DNA of 64,000 nucleotides from Owenia fusiformis (GCA_903813345.2 CAIIXF020000012.1:11700932-11764931), one strand, 5' to 3'. Shown: positions 35,494-49,200, counted from the stretch's first letter. Translations and numbers: made by a program. The notes: generated from the letters alone by a model not told the origin.

Positions 35494-35622
35494 ACAAGGC
35501 ATTATTATGCAACATGTCACCACCAGCCATTTGTTACAAATGCCAACAACCGAACACCATCCGTAAAAAATGGATACTAAAACAAAATGTCACCACTAGT
35601 CATGCTTGTGGTGGTGACATAA
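35494..35622. repeat. GTCACCAC element, copy 4
   Basis: AAGGCATTATTATGCAACAT to TTGTGGTGGTGACATAA. The best preserved pair of inverted ends (ATGTCACCAC / GTGGTGACAT). Confidence 0.8.
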
Positions 35623-35989
35623 AAATATGTGAACTTATTGGGGTTAACACTTTTGCATATACAGTAACATTATTTGCCACTTGATAAAACAATTATTTAG
35701 ATTGCACAATGCACAAAAAAACTATAAATCATAGTCTACAAAACTAAAGTAAGATTTTACTAAGAGACAACTTATAAATATCACATACAATCCGAACTGT
35801 GTTCTTGAAAATAATGAAGTGCACAATCAGTGACTAAATGGCACTTTTCTATTTAAATATGGCACTATTTCACTTAACATATAGCACTGTTTCACAGTGA
35901 GAAATGGTAATGATTCAGGACTCTTTAACATTCTCCAATTTTCAAAAAACAGAAATAGCAAAACATATTTTTAGTTGCTCTCTGTTCTC

Positions 35990-36095
35990 TGTTACTGTTA
36001 CCTATTTCCCGACATCTGTTACCTATTTCCCCATATCTGTTACCTATTTCCCCACATCTGTTACATGTTTCCCCTCATCTGTTACTCATTTAACA
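35990..36095. repeat. 21-bp tandem repeat
   Basis: Five units of the type CTGTTACCTATTTCCCCACA. The overlapping 80-codon frame (SVTYFPT repeats) is a translation of this repeat. Confidence 0.85.
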
Positions 36096-36183
36096 TACAT
36101 ATTCTTTGAGCAAGTTACAGTAATTATAGGCACTGGAGAAAGTTAAGCCTCTGTTTACCTGTAGCATTTACGTGCTATAAAAA

Positions 36184-36311
36184 TACAAGGCATTAACATG
36201 CAAAATGTCCACACCTGTCATTTGTTACATACGACAACCGCCAAACACCAACTGCCGAACACCATCAACAAAAAGACTATAACAATATGTCCCCACTTCT
36301 GGTGGTGACAT
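36184..36311. repeat. GTCACCAC element, copy 5
   Basis: AAGGCATTAACATGCAAAAT to CTTCTGGTGGTGACATT. Same family as 15530-15669. Confidence 0.75.
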
Positions 36312-36774
36312 TATAAATTATCATTACTATTACAAAAAATAGACCAAAATATCAGGGTTTAGAATGGGACTATGAAAGTTAAATTCTGAATTCAATGAAA
36401 GTTAAATTCAGAATTCTTCGGATGAGTTTCTGGTCACAATTCGGAATACTTAAACTGGATGCAACTATCTTATTGGTTAAAATATGACAAATAAACGAAG
36501 TCTCTTATATATACTTTAAGTACTTTAACCTACATAACAACTTAACTAATTATATTATGCTATAACCTTATATAGTTTCTTAACAATGGAATACCAATTT
36601 ACATGTAATGAATGTTTTTAACATTATATATTCAGACAAAAGTACCACACTTGATCAAACCACATTAACATTTACTTAGTGTCAATCACCAATTTTCTGT
36701 ACTCAAACTTTGACAAGCCTTTTCCATACTCCAAAGTGTTAAGTAAGTGTTACTGTTGGGGAAATCCAGAGATG

Positions 36775-36799
36775 TTACCATGAACGCCATAATTTATAA
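36775..36799 (-). CDS. Possible last coding exon of the two-DM gene
   Basis: A strong acceptor on the minus strand (TTTTCTTACATTTCAG) precedes a base that completes the AG left by exon 3, then YKLWRSW and TAA. Phase fits and the exon would end the protein at about 265 residues. Eight codons are too few for similarity and I found no AATAAA nearby, so this is tentative. Confidence 0.3.
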
Positions 36800-37069
36800 C
36801 TGAAATGTAAGAAAAACATGGTTTGATTAAATAATTTTGAGAAACTGGATAAAGATATACGGAGGTTATTTACTGGAAGAGAATTAGAGAATCAATATAG
36901 GTTTTATTCTGAGGGACAATATGATATTTCATGAGGGCCTCGAGGGCAATATATGTCACATGTAACAAACCCAATATTTAATCCGGACCAGTAAATATGG
37001 AAAACTTTTATCCCATGATATTCAACATCTAACTCTCTTCACAAAATCAATAGTTCAAAATCCATATCT

Positions 37070-39389
37070 CTGTCCCCTCAGTTTTATGCAAAAAAAAATC
37101 TCAAATTATGCGATGGAAATTTTAAAATTCTGGATATTATGCAAATTGATGCGATTTTCATTTTGTTGAGTTATGCAAAAATATCCGATCGATTTAACAC
37201 AAGAAATTGAATGAAATGATGGCTGGATAGTTGATGAATGTGGCAGTCGAACTCGTAGTCAGAAAAAAAGTTAGGATCAGTATCATAGTCATATCAGCAG
37301 TTCATAGATTGAAAATAAAGCTACCGTTAATAGCTGTTGTTTCGAAATGATATAATATATATTCTCGTATATAACTGAACAAAGACACGCAGTGTTCGCG
37401 TTGACGCCGTTTTTTCTCGTTTTTACGGAAATTTCAAGAGGTTGGACGGAAAAATCAGAAATAACTTACGTCCTTGGGACGCAAAGATTCTACACCACCA
37501 TCAGGTAACTTTTACTGCAGCGTAGAAGTGATAAAACATGATTTTCTGAAGAATTTTCAGATCGTCTACTTCCTTGATCTCGATAATGTTTATGTCGGCA
37601 AATCTGATTGGCTACGAAGTGTCTCAGTATATTCGCGGGGTTTCTAGTCTGAAACGCAGCATTTGATTGGCTATGGTGCCCTCCGAGTCATTCCGGAGTA
37701 TACCGAAGCTGGATAATCTGTTGTACGCAAACATTAGTTTCAAAATTGAGAATTGAGACTTGTTTTTCACGATAACCTAATTACTTCCACTAGGAACCGT
37801 TAGATATCGATCTAATGTTATACATCAATATAATTATTTAATGATAGATCAACGTTTTTCATCTAAAAGTCGTCAGAGAAAGGAGAAATGTTATAAAAAG
37901 AAACAAAAAGTTCACGACCTTGACACGACCTTGAAGATCGCTGGTTGGTAAAATGTGAAAACAACTCTTAATTTGAATATTTCTTTCCAGTGTTTTCAGT
38001 AGGCTTGTCCAAAATTGCGTCCCTTGGACGTAATGATTTTCAAAAAATGCGTCTCCCTTCAAAAAACTGCGTCCCTTGAAAAAATGTTCCCGGGAATTCA
38101 AAAGTCACGTTTTTACACTGGATGAAATAAATTGATGAAATTTTGTACCACTGCTTTTGCTATTTATCGGTCTGAATCAGCGTTCTTGCAAGTCTAGTAT
38201 GTCATTGAATGATACAGATACCATCATAACTTATATTCTCCCATTTAAAACACCTTTTCCTTGCGAATTTCGAAACAATTTGCTATTGATTTTGCTTTAA
38301 CATGTTTAGTTTAGGGGCAATCTGCGCGAGGTTCAACTTTTTAGTTCAGTTTCTTGCGCATATGCAGTCTCAAATAATGATCACGTGATCACACTTGACC
38401 AATTGAAAATGGTTTGAATCAGGTCTTAAGCTACCGGCCAATCGTAGGACTCATACTGATTACTGCTCGGAAATCGAGTATTGTATAAATTTTTGTCCTA
38501 TCACATGCCTCGTACTATTTCGATCAGAAATCAACTTCCGGGAAGGAAATTTCGAAAGAAAATTTTATTTCTTTTAGAAATAGAATTTTCTTCAATTATT
38601 TATTGGATTCTGACGAAATAAAGGGACTGAAGGTAAGATCTTTATCAAATCATTCATCCAAAGTTGATTGTATGAGTATGGCTTGCACTGCGTCCACAAA
38701 ACGCAATCACTTTTTATTTCCGGGTCCATGGATTTTTCATTACGTTTTTGCAATACTTGGACGGCGTTATTGAAATAGCAGCTTTCATTCATTTCGGAGA
38801 ATTTTGGTATAGCATTAGTAAAGAATTGTGTGAAAAGGACCAAATGATAGATATTTATCGGGAGAATGCATAGAATTACAATACATGTCATTTTATCCGG
38901 TTTTAGCGGAAGCACTCTATTATCGCCCACTTTACTTTCACTTTAATATTAATTAATAACAAAATATGAGGGACGCAAAAAATATTAGACGGGACTCACA
39001 TTTTTCAAATGTGTTGCGTCCCTGGGACTCAGAAATTTAAATGGCTAGCGCGAACACTGGACACGGCATATGTGCAGTGAGATAAACTGCCGGATCCGGA
39101 CCATTATCCGCAAAATACACCCCATCGCCAAGCTTCCGCTAAAAAGTTTTGAACGTAGAACTATGATTTCTTTTAATTTTGTCATTATTTTGATAAGGAA
39201 CTGTTCAAGTAACACATATTCATTCCAGGTTAATCTATAAATCAATGGCTGAGTTGGCATTTTTTGCAAGTAAGTGGGGATTTTTGTCTTTTATGCAACT
39301 TTATGCGCTTGTGTGTGGATTATGCGGGCAAAGGTAAAATATGCGGAATTATGCTGCGGGCGCGTAATCGCATAAAACTGAGGGGACAG
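37070..39389. mobile_element. Outer TIR transposon with 6-bp target duplication, interrupted by another element
   Basis: CTGTCCCCTCAGTTTTATGC at 37070 recurs inverted ending at 39389. ATATCT flanks it on both sides (37064-37069 and 39390-39395). The outer sequence is rich in TTATGCG words. Without the inner insertion it would be ~650 bp. No transposase is recognised and the superfamily is unassigned. Confidence 0.8.
37390..39059. mobile_element. Inner 1.67-kb element nested in the outer transposon
   Basis: CAGTGTTCGCG at 37390 and CGCGAACACTG ending at 39059 are the ends. GACACG occurs directly outside both (37384-37389 and 39060-39065), a 6-bp target duplication. Near both ends lie GGGACGCA-type words. 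The interior carries a 112-codon minus frame (38930-38592) beginning MGDNRVLPLKPDK with a hydrophobic stretch that looks like a membrane segment. I do not recognise it. Confidence 0.75.
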
Positions 39390-39459
39390 ATATCTGCTTT
39401 TTGTGAGCAGGATGTTCTGTGTTTTGATTGGATGGAATATGATATGCTTAAACAGTAAT

Positions 39460-39655
39460 CTCAACAGGATTTTTTTCATGTGGGCGCAGAATTCTCAGTT
39501 TCACATTTCAGAGCAAAATTGGTCAAATATGCCCATTTTTCATAATTTTTCACATTTTCAAACGGGTGCAAATGGATTCTCAGGTGGGTGCAAGCCTATT
39601 ATCAAAATCTCAGGTGGGTGCCACGCCCACTTGCTATAATGCTGGGGTGATCACT
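39460..39655. repeat. GGGTGCAAG-type dispersed repeat
   Basis: AATCTCAGGTGGGTGCCACG and AATGCTGGGGTGATCACTGC recur in opposite orientation at about 50648-50770. Confidence 0.65.
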
Positions 39656-39900
39656 GCTTAAAGCTATATGTGAATAAGATTTTCTGATCAAAAGAGATTA
39701 TGCAGATTTCACTAGAATTTCTCACAATAGGCTAGATAAATGAAAAGAACAGGCAAAATTAATGGAAATCATATAAATTTAACATGGAAAACTTGAAAAG
39801 TCCATAAAAACAACAGGCGATTTTGCGAAAACAACAGGTGAAAATCGCTCAATCATCACATTATTTGAAAATCACAAACATAAAAACAGCAAGTAATTAC

Positions 39901-40249
39901 CTATCTGACATATTTGGGGATGATGCACTGGGCCATGTCCCCCACGTGGCTCTTTGTGATACATAACCCCCCTGCTCCTGCCCCTGATGAAGAATTGGTC
40001 CTGTGACCCCCGTCTGACTTAATGGAAATGGCATGCTTTCTAATGGTGCTAAAGTGAACGCTGCATTCATCATACTTCTGTCCATTGGCCTCAATTGTGG
40101 GTTGGGAGCGCTGAGTGGCATATGAGCAATAGTGTGGGGTTTCTCCAGACCAATCGGGAAGGTGTTGATATTGTTTTGTAGTATAGGTTGAGGGACTGGA
40201 ACAGGGAATACTGGAGCGGGCGTAGTATCTGTTGAATGACCCAGTTTAA
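39901..40249 (-). CDS. Proline-rich third exon of the two-DM gene
   Basis: A 349-base open exon between a TTTCAG acceptor and a GTAATT donor. In the phase set by exon 2 it reads [15 protein letters not shown] ... [16 protein letters not shown] ... SASSPNMSD without stops. No domain is recognised. Assignment to the DMRT gene rests on strand, phase and order, not similarity. Confidence 0.65.
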
Positions 40250-43200
40250 CTGAAACACATAAAAGGTGAAATTATTATATAATACTGTTAATATATATCA
40301 AGCAACTCCAACTCCATAGGGACAGATACATGTAAACATAAAACGTAAAATGAACACCTCTATCGGGAATGAACAGAGTAGAGAATGAGGTGGTGTGATA
40401 TTTCAGCACCTCTATGGGGAAAGAACTGACGTACAAGTAGAGAATGAGGTGGTGTGATATTTCAGCACCTCTATGGGGAAAGAACTGACGTAGAAGTAGA
40501 GAATGAGGTGGTGTGATATTTCAACACCTCTATGGGGAAAGAACTGAGGTACAAGTAGAGAATGAGGTGGTGTGATTTCAAAGTATAAGTAATGTGAGCT
40601 CGTGTTCAATTTTGTTTTGTTTAATTTTCAATTCTATCTAAAGATGGCAGAGTTCAATCTTCAATTCAATTCGATTCAATTTACAATACATCAGTATGGG
40701 TCAGAGATCAGTTTTACACAAGTTGACAATAGCAATGCCATTGCATAGCAAATCTTAACAAACATCTTAAGCATCTGACAAGAATGCTAGCCATCATTTC
40801 TCAAAATCACCACCATACATAGTGAATTGCTAGAGGACCATGCCTTGTAAAATATAAACTTAATCATTCCTGCTACTTTTCAATAAAGAGTTTTGAGAGC
40901 TTTTGACATTTTTGAACACTTTCAAAAAGCTTCATTTGGTATATAATACATGTACAGCAGCCCTGTCAACCCTCACGCATTAGGCGTGATTGTCACGCTT
41001 TTGCTGGAAAAATAGAAATCACACATCAATTTAGCATGAATGATCAAATATCACGCAAATTACGCATTATGTTGGTATTTTTAAAAATCGTATTTTATGA
41101 AAAGCCGATATGGTAAAAATCCGAACGGCGAAAAAAGCGAACAAATTCCGTTTGGTCTTTGCACACCATTGCCATTTATTTCACATATTTGGTCCAAAAA
41201 ATGTGATTATATCATGGATTTGTTTCGAAAATATTTACACCTATCCAACCCCCCCCCCACCTGTTGAGGGACTCAAAATATTTCAGGTGTCCTACATTGA
41301 CCAGTGTTCAGTCCAATATGTGAAGGAAGGTGTTCAACATTTGCAAGTCACTCATGTTAGATGGTCCCAAGTTGACAGCCCTGGTACAGTGATATACAAA
41401 AGAGATTCATGGGTGCCTACCTAGACACACAGGCGCATGCCAATTAGCAGAAGATGCCAATGATACAGCATTTTTCAGAGTATAATATAAATGACATAAA
41501 ATATTCCCATGCCTAACTTTGATGAACAAATATTTCCTACACCTCCTTGCTCAATCCTTAGAATCATACTTGCATTTCATTTTTATATCTCATGTTTTTG
41601 GTTCACGCAATATAATGTTGAACAATTTTAAAATGTGATGGAGGGATAGGACAATATGGGACACGACCCATCTAATAAAAGCTCAAGATCAAATGTGACA
41701 TAGGGATATTTTTGTGTGAGCATGGCGAATAAACCTTCCAATAAAATTCAAGTTAAAGATCACGTTGTGGGTTTGAACCATTGTTTACCATTATTTACTT
41801 TACAAACAACTGAATATATAAATCATGCAATATTATATTTGAATGCCAAGAACCTGTATACTGTATGTACCTTACAAACACTTATCAAGATCACTTGCTG
41901 AATATATCAAATTGCATAATATGTTTTAGTTGAGTTCAACTGTACATGTTAGAACATGTAATGCAGATTTAGATGAATTATGATTTTATCTGAATGTGCA
42001 ATGTATTGTGAACTAATTTAAAAAAATAAAAAATATGAATTATTATCATTTTTGCAAGTACAGCAGTACAGAGTGCCCTGGTGAACTCTATTTGACTCAA
42101 GACCAGTTCTTTATGGAGGTAACTGCCTGTAATATTTCTATGGGAAACATATGTAACTCAATCTTTAATATTTTAGTGAATAAAGGTTATTAAACTTGTC
42201 AACCTCTGTTAAATTAAATAATCATTAAAAAATTTAACACATGTGTAGCAGTAAAGAATTTTATCCTAAAACAACTTTTAAATGATAATTTGTATTTTGT
42301 CCAAATAGTTATTAGTGCAGATATTTTTTCAGTGGTAATAAATTGTTAAATATTTCAGTCGATATTTTTTTCAAAATACTGTACTTCAACTTAATTTGGC
42401 GCTACTTGTTTTGGCGGATTTGCTGTTTCGAACATTTGGCGGCTACATAATTTGGCGGACTTGCAATATTGAAATGTATCTACTTTATATATTTCTGACT
42501 GAAGTATGAAATATTGAATTTGGCAGCTACTTAATTTGTTAATTTAGTGGACTTAAACAACATGGCATTCCGCCGAATTAAAAGGGCTGCTAAATTAAGT
42601 AGAAGTACAGTAGTTTTCAGGAGCATGAACCAAGATATATTAATCAATTCATGTAAGCCTAATTAATACAGGTGTGGCAACAATATTAATGAAAATTTGT
42701 TACCTAGAGTCCATTTCACTGTTTAACTGCGTCAGTAAAAGCTAAAAAATAAGAAATCAAAATAATATATGGAAAACTATATTCCTACTGTACATGAATG
42801 ACATTTGTATATATTGGATTGCTTCTAGTTTGGCTTATAAAGTGTGTGGCCTCTTATATTTGGATGCTTCTCTGCCATGTTATTTTCAATAAGATTAACA
42901 TGGCTGAAATTCTTCAAATTACAAGACGGCACAGGCTTATTGCACAAAAAACTAAAAATCTGAAATACACAAATGTCATTCATGTACATTATGAATATAC
43001 TTTTCCATATATTATTGCACAATGATCTCCCAATTTCTTATTTTTGCCGTTCTACTGACGCAATGAAGCAGTGAAATGGACTCTAGGTATTTATTGTTGA
43101 ATTTGAATTGAACATGGGGTAAAAGGTATGCAGCTAAGCACTGTCATAAAATGTTTATTTTTGAACATTTGAATTTCATATTTCATCTTTATATACAGCA

Positions 43201-46200
43201 GATTGTCATTATAGAGAATATCAAAATGTAAGGGCATCCAGCAGTCTCCCAAGATTTATTTTGATTTGGTACTTTATAACTTTAACCCCCTTCCTATGCT
43301 ACTTAGTAAAGAGCATGACTGGGGAAGTTAACTAAGATATTTGATCTGTGAGTTAACTTAAATTGTAATAAAAAGTCTGCATTTCAAAGTTTTATAACTA
43401 GCAAGTTAATTGGAATGATTGAGAAGGGAACAGAAGTTGATGCTTTAATAACACTTTTAACACGAGGTTAATGTGACCTTATAGAAGTTGATTCAAAGCA
43501 AGCATAATGTAGCTATCAGTTGTATACTTTGTTGTATTATCATTTTCTAGTGAAACTGGTGATTAAACAAGTAGAAATTGCAAATCAAAAAATAGCTACA
43601 TTTCTCACTAGAGTTCTTTGTTGAAGTAGCAAGCAACCCAACATGAACCCCTAGGCTTACAGTATACATGTATAGTACTACAAAATAGCAATGACAATCT
43701 ACTTTCCACTTGATAGATCATTTTTTCACTTTACCTCAAGAGTATTAAACTGCAAGTTTCTACACAAGAGCCCATTTTTCACTTTGCCCACATTCATGCA
43801 CTCATAAATGTAGGCTCAAGTACAAATTGCAATAACAATGTGTCCCCATAATAGCTCATTTTTCACTTGGCCACCTAACATGCAATCCTAAATGCAGGCT
43901 CAAATGCAAATTGCAAAGGCGGTGTGTTCCACATAATAGCTCATTTTTTCACTTGGCCACCTAACATGCAATCCTAAATGCAGGCTCAAATGCAAATTGC
44001 AAAGGCGATGTGTTCCACATAATAGCTCATTTTTTCACTTGGCCACCTAACATGCAATCCTAAATGCAGGCTCAAATGCAAATTGCAAAGGCGGTGTGTT
44101 CCACATAATAGCTCATTTTTTCACTTGGCCACCTAACATGCAATCCTAAATGCAGGCTCAAATGCAAATTGCAAAGGCGATGTGTTCCGCATAATAGCTC
44201 ATTTTTTCACTTGGCCACCTAACATGCAATCCTAAATGCAGGCTCAAATGCAAATTGCAATAGCAATCAGTTACTTAATAGCTCATTTCTATCTTCACTT
44301 GGCCACCAAACAGGGCACAGGCACTCCTAAATTTTCACTTGGCCACCTAATAGCATGCAATCCTAAATGCAGGCTCAAGTGCAAATTGCAATGGCAATAT
44401 GTCACATTTAATAGCTCATTTCTTCACTTGGCGACCCAACTCGCATTCCCAGGCTAGAATGCAAATTGCAATGTAAATGTCAATGTGTCTGACTAAAAGG
44501 TTCATTTTTCACTTGGCCAACCTATATGCACATCTATGCTTAACAAATGGATCAGAAACACTACAAAACAGTGTCACATAGACATTTGTAATGACAATTT
44601 TACCAGGTAGTTACTTGAGCTTATTACACTGCTAAGACACCCAAGCTGGATGAATAAGGCTAAGATGGTTCCAATTCAGCTTAAAAACAGACACAGAAAA
44701 ATTAAACAATGTGTGTCTACAAAACTGGCAATTGCCCATCATAAAGCTTTTTTACATATGAATTATAGCTTATTTATTGGCCATGTGTCAAATCATCCAT
44801 CGAGAGTTCAGCAGAATCTTGCTGCAACATGTTTCAATCTGTACGAGTAAGGAGCAAGGGGGGGGGGGGGGGGGGGGGGGGGTGCTGCGATTGGTAAAGG
44901 TTGGTCAAATTAGCATTTTTAACCAAAATTGATGTTTTTGTTAGAAATTGGCAATTTTAGCCCTCTTCGAAAAATCAAACTACCCTGACAGGCCTTGTAC
45001 ATGGTGAGGAACATTTACCTCACTAAGTGGGGCACATTACCGCACTCAGTGAGGCACATTACCGCACTCAGTGAGGCACATTACCGCACTCAGTTAGGCA
45101 CATTACCACACTCAGTGAGGCACATTACCACACTCAGTGAGGCACATTACCGCACTCAGTGAGGCACATTACCGCACTCAGTGAGGCACATTACCGCACT
45201 CAGTGAGGCACATTACCGCACTCAGTGAGGCACATTACCGCACTCAGTGAGGCACATTACCACACTCAGTGAGGCACATTACCACACTCAGTGAGGCACA
45301 TTACCACACTCAGTGAGGTACATTACCGCACTCAGTGAGGCACATTACCACACTCAGTGAGGCACATTACCACACTCAGTGAGGCACATAACCACACTCA
45401 GTGAGGCACATTACCACACTCAGTGAGGCACATTACCACACTCAGTGAGGCACATTACCACACTCAGTGAGGTACATTACCGCACTCAGTGAGGTACATT
45501 ACCGCACTCAGTGAGGCATATTACAACACTGCCTTTGACATAACCACATGACAAGCATTCGGGAGCATGATAAATTTTTTCATGGTGTGACATTGTAGCG
45601 AAATGTTAAAAAGTAAAGTGCTTAATAGCCTTTCTTATCAGTCAATGAAAGGTGAGCATCTTTTTAAATTACATACTCTTAACAAATGTGAACAAAGTGC
45701 ACAAGTTCAGTATGATCTTGAAGTCAGCTGCAAATAAGCATGTGTAATGTTACAGTCTAATGGGATTTATCGCAGGGATCATTTAGCAAGGATCTTATGT
45801 AGGTTTAATGATATGTGTGTTGATTACCCATTTGTTATTTAAATTAACAAGTTCAAGTAAAGTTCACACTGTAAAAAAGCGAGTACAAACTCTGTGAGTA
45901 AAGAATGTTGCTAAAATTTCCCAAAATTAATAAATACAGAATGTGTGATGTAATTTATTGGTATTTGTTAAAAGATGTTAGTCTAAACAGTAAACAGTGA
46001 TCTGCTGGGTGTTGAGCTAGCATATGATAGCATATTTATAAATTGTAACTAACATCTATATTGTTGCAAACCAAAACTACATTGTTGCAATTGCCAATCC
46101 ACTTTCTTTACAACTCAAACAATGAACAATTTATTGCCTTTTTGGAAAGTGAATATGTCAAAATATGCACTACTGAAAGATAAGACGGAGAGAAAACTAC

Positions 46201-49200
46201 TCTACAAAACCTTTTGCCAAACTGAGTTCATATTTATGTCACCAACATTTTTGAGGACAGCGGTTTGTGTTTGGTGGTCGGTGTTACAGCAGTCGGTGTC
46301 TGGGAGCCTGGGAGAACATGGCACAAAATGAACAGTATTGCATGAAAAGATTCATAAGATTTATTGGAAACTGAGAGTGAAGATGAAGCTCTCTTTTAAG
46401 AATCAAAGTGGAATGAATGCAAAGGATACACCCAAAAGCTGCATTTGAAAATCACGATACCATAAATTTTCAGTTTTGTGACCAAGGGAATTCCGTTCCA
46501 CTTTGACAGGTTTTACTGTATTTGCTTCCATGTCAACAGATATTGGGACTTAAACATGAAAAAATTCAACTGTGTTACCATGACAATGAATTATAATTTA
46601 GATCAGTGCTTAATATTATGCAACCAGGTAATGCCTGATTCAGTACCCTGCGTGCAGAGTCTAGTTAAACTACACTCTGCCTAGTAGAGACCATATTACA
46701 GTTTAGTAGCGCCGCCCCCATGATGGGTACCAGTGACAGTTTGGGTAAATCACTTTTGACCTACGCGCTGACCTTCCGCCAATCAGCGAGCTCGAAGAAA
46801 CATACGGCAAATGCGTTCTAATTAAATATGCGCATGTCATTGGTCAATTCCGGGCTCAACGATGACGTCAGAAGGAATGACTATGTAAAGAACGTCGGTC
46901 AAATTTGGCCGACGAACACTGATTGGGGCGGTGAGTTCACAGGTTTATTTTAGTTTGAAAGAGTGAAGACGAAGCTCTCTTTTAAGAAGTGAAGTCAAAC
47001 GAATGCAAAGGGTACTGATTCAGTGAAGATGTAACCTCATGAATTTTTACTTTACTGTTTATGCAATATTTTTGATTTACTGTACTCCTGGTAATTTTTG
47101 CGTGATACTATTTTTTCGCAAGTTTTGGAAAATTATATTGGAAATATAATAGCCACAAAATTCTTACAGTTCTAATTCCCAAAATATATATACACAGGCT
47201 GGTATCGAAATATTTGTCCGCTGTGACGGAGCATGCTATTTTTCATAAAAACACTAAGAATACTTCACGATTTATTTTTTAACTCATATGTTTCGTTATA
47301 CCATACAAAATTACTTACTCCATGCAATGGATATATCATCTGCGGGTAACTTTCACTTCTGTTTGAAGTCCAATTACGATGGGAAGAAAAGCTATTGAAA
47401 ATGGCGCCGGAGTATCATACTTCAAAATGTACCATTTCTTGTTTAACTTTCTAATGGCACGATATAGTGACACGATAATATTTACACATGGTTTCAGCAT
47501 AACTATGAAGGTATAAATGAGATGTTGATGTATTTGGTCTTTTAAATTCTTTTATAAAAAATAATGTTTAATTTTTTTGTCCGCTGTGACGGAGCAGTTG
47601 CAAATGTGAACTGTGAAAATTCGGACAGCGGACAAAAAATATTAATATTATTTTTTATAAAAATATTAAAAAGACCCAATGCATTAATATCTCATTAATA
47701 CATTCAGATTTATGCTGAAAACATATGTTAATATTATCGTGTCACTATATCATGCCATTAAAAAGTTAAAAAAGAAATGGTACATTTTAGAGTTTGATAC
47801 TCTGGCGCCGTTTTCAATAGATTTTACTCCTAGCGTTATTGGACTTCAAACAGAAGTGAAGGTTACACGCAAATGATATATCCATTGCATGGAGTAAGTA
47901 ATTATCTTTGAGATAACGAAACATATGAGTTAAAAAATAAATCGTGAAGCAGATTAGTGTTTTTATGAAAAATAGCATGCTCCGTCACAGCGGACAAATC
48001 TTTCGATACCAGCCTGTGATATAATAGTCACATAATTCCCGGGAATTTATTTCACTAGATATTGCCGATATCGCGTCGCCCACAATGTAAGTCAATGGGA
48101 CGGAAAGAATGGCAGAAGGACCAGTTTTAACTTTATCTGATTTTGTTAAAAAAAAATCAGTGAACTACCAACACCATTTGTAACCCCGTGTTAAAGGGCC
48201 GTTGTAATCTGAGAACATTCCAGGGTCTTACCTTAACTTTTTTTACCAGTAGCAAGGATTTGCTACCTTCTACCAAACCAAGGAGCAAATTCCCATATTC
48301 AGGTAGCAACAAATATGCTCCAAGAAAATATTATCAGGTAGCAAATTGGTCCTCAAATTCTATTCATGTCTTATAACGAATCCCCGGTTATTTCTCGCCT
48401 TTTTGCACTGAACGAAACAACCATTTTTACATTCAAGAGTCGTCTGAGAACAATTTGTGGTTTTTCAAACCAAAATCCGAATGTTTCCATTGAAAATAGG
48501 AGAATGAATCATCTAATCCTAATAAAGGTAGTATAATCAATTGGGGGGGGGGGGACAAATTGATGAAACATGGTATCGTGCAGGCGACATTTTTTCAGCA
48601 AGAAATTCTGTTTCGCTAAAGCGAGTAAAGTCCAGTCAGTGATGTTGTCTTATTTTGTTTCATTTTGAGATCCGTATCAACCAATCAGCGTTGAGGTTGT
48701 ATATCGCTATCGGAAACACAATGAAAAAATATCGGGAGTGGTAAGTTCCATTGATTCTATGCAATAGAAGGGTTGAAATACGTGAGATTCGTTGCGTAAA
48801 TTTGAGGTAGCAAGCATTTGCTCCCAGCCACGAAGTTTTTGGAGCAAAATGTGAAATCAGTAGGGGTGGGACGGATAACCGAAATACCGAAAAACCGCGG
48901 TTCATAGCCTTCGGATCGGTTTTCGGATCACGGCCCTACTTTCGGATCAGCTTTTCGGATCGTTTTCGGATTAATATTTCATTGGTCAAGTATCAATAAA
49001 ACAGTTAAAAACACTGTTTTACAGCAACATTTTTGATATTCCTAGTCCCTACCTTGTCTGTCTTGTCTGTTGCTAGCTCACTCGTTTACTAGATTCGTTT
49101 CGTATCCGCGTATTCGTATCCCTCGGTAATCAATCATGTGGTCCCTGGTACTATATTCTTTAGTCGTGTATTCTAAATAATATGTATTGTTCATGAAATA

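Noticed and set aside
35904-36146. 80-codon plus frame with SVTYFPT repeats
   Set aside because: Reflects the 21-bp tandem repeat at 35990-36095.
46376-47010. Direct repeats flanking ~560 bp, considered as ends of one long-terminal-repeat style insertion
   Set aside because: The repeats are only ~50 bp, recur singly elsewhere in both orientations, and no element proteins, primer site or target duplication are seen.
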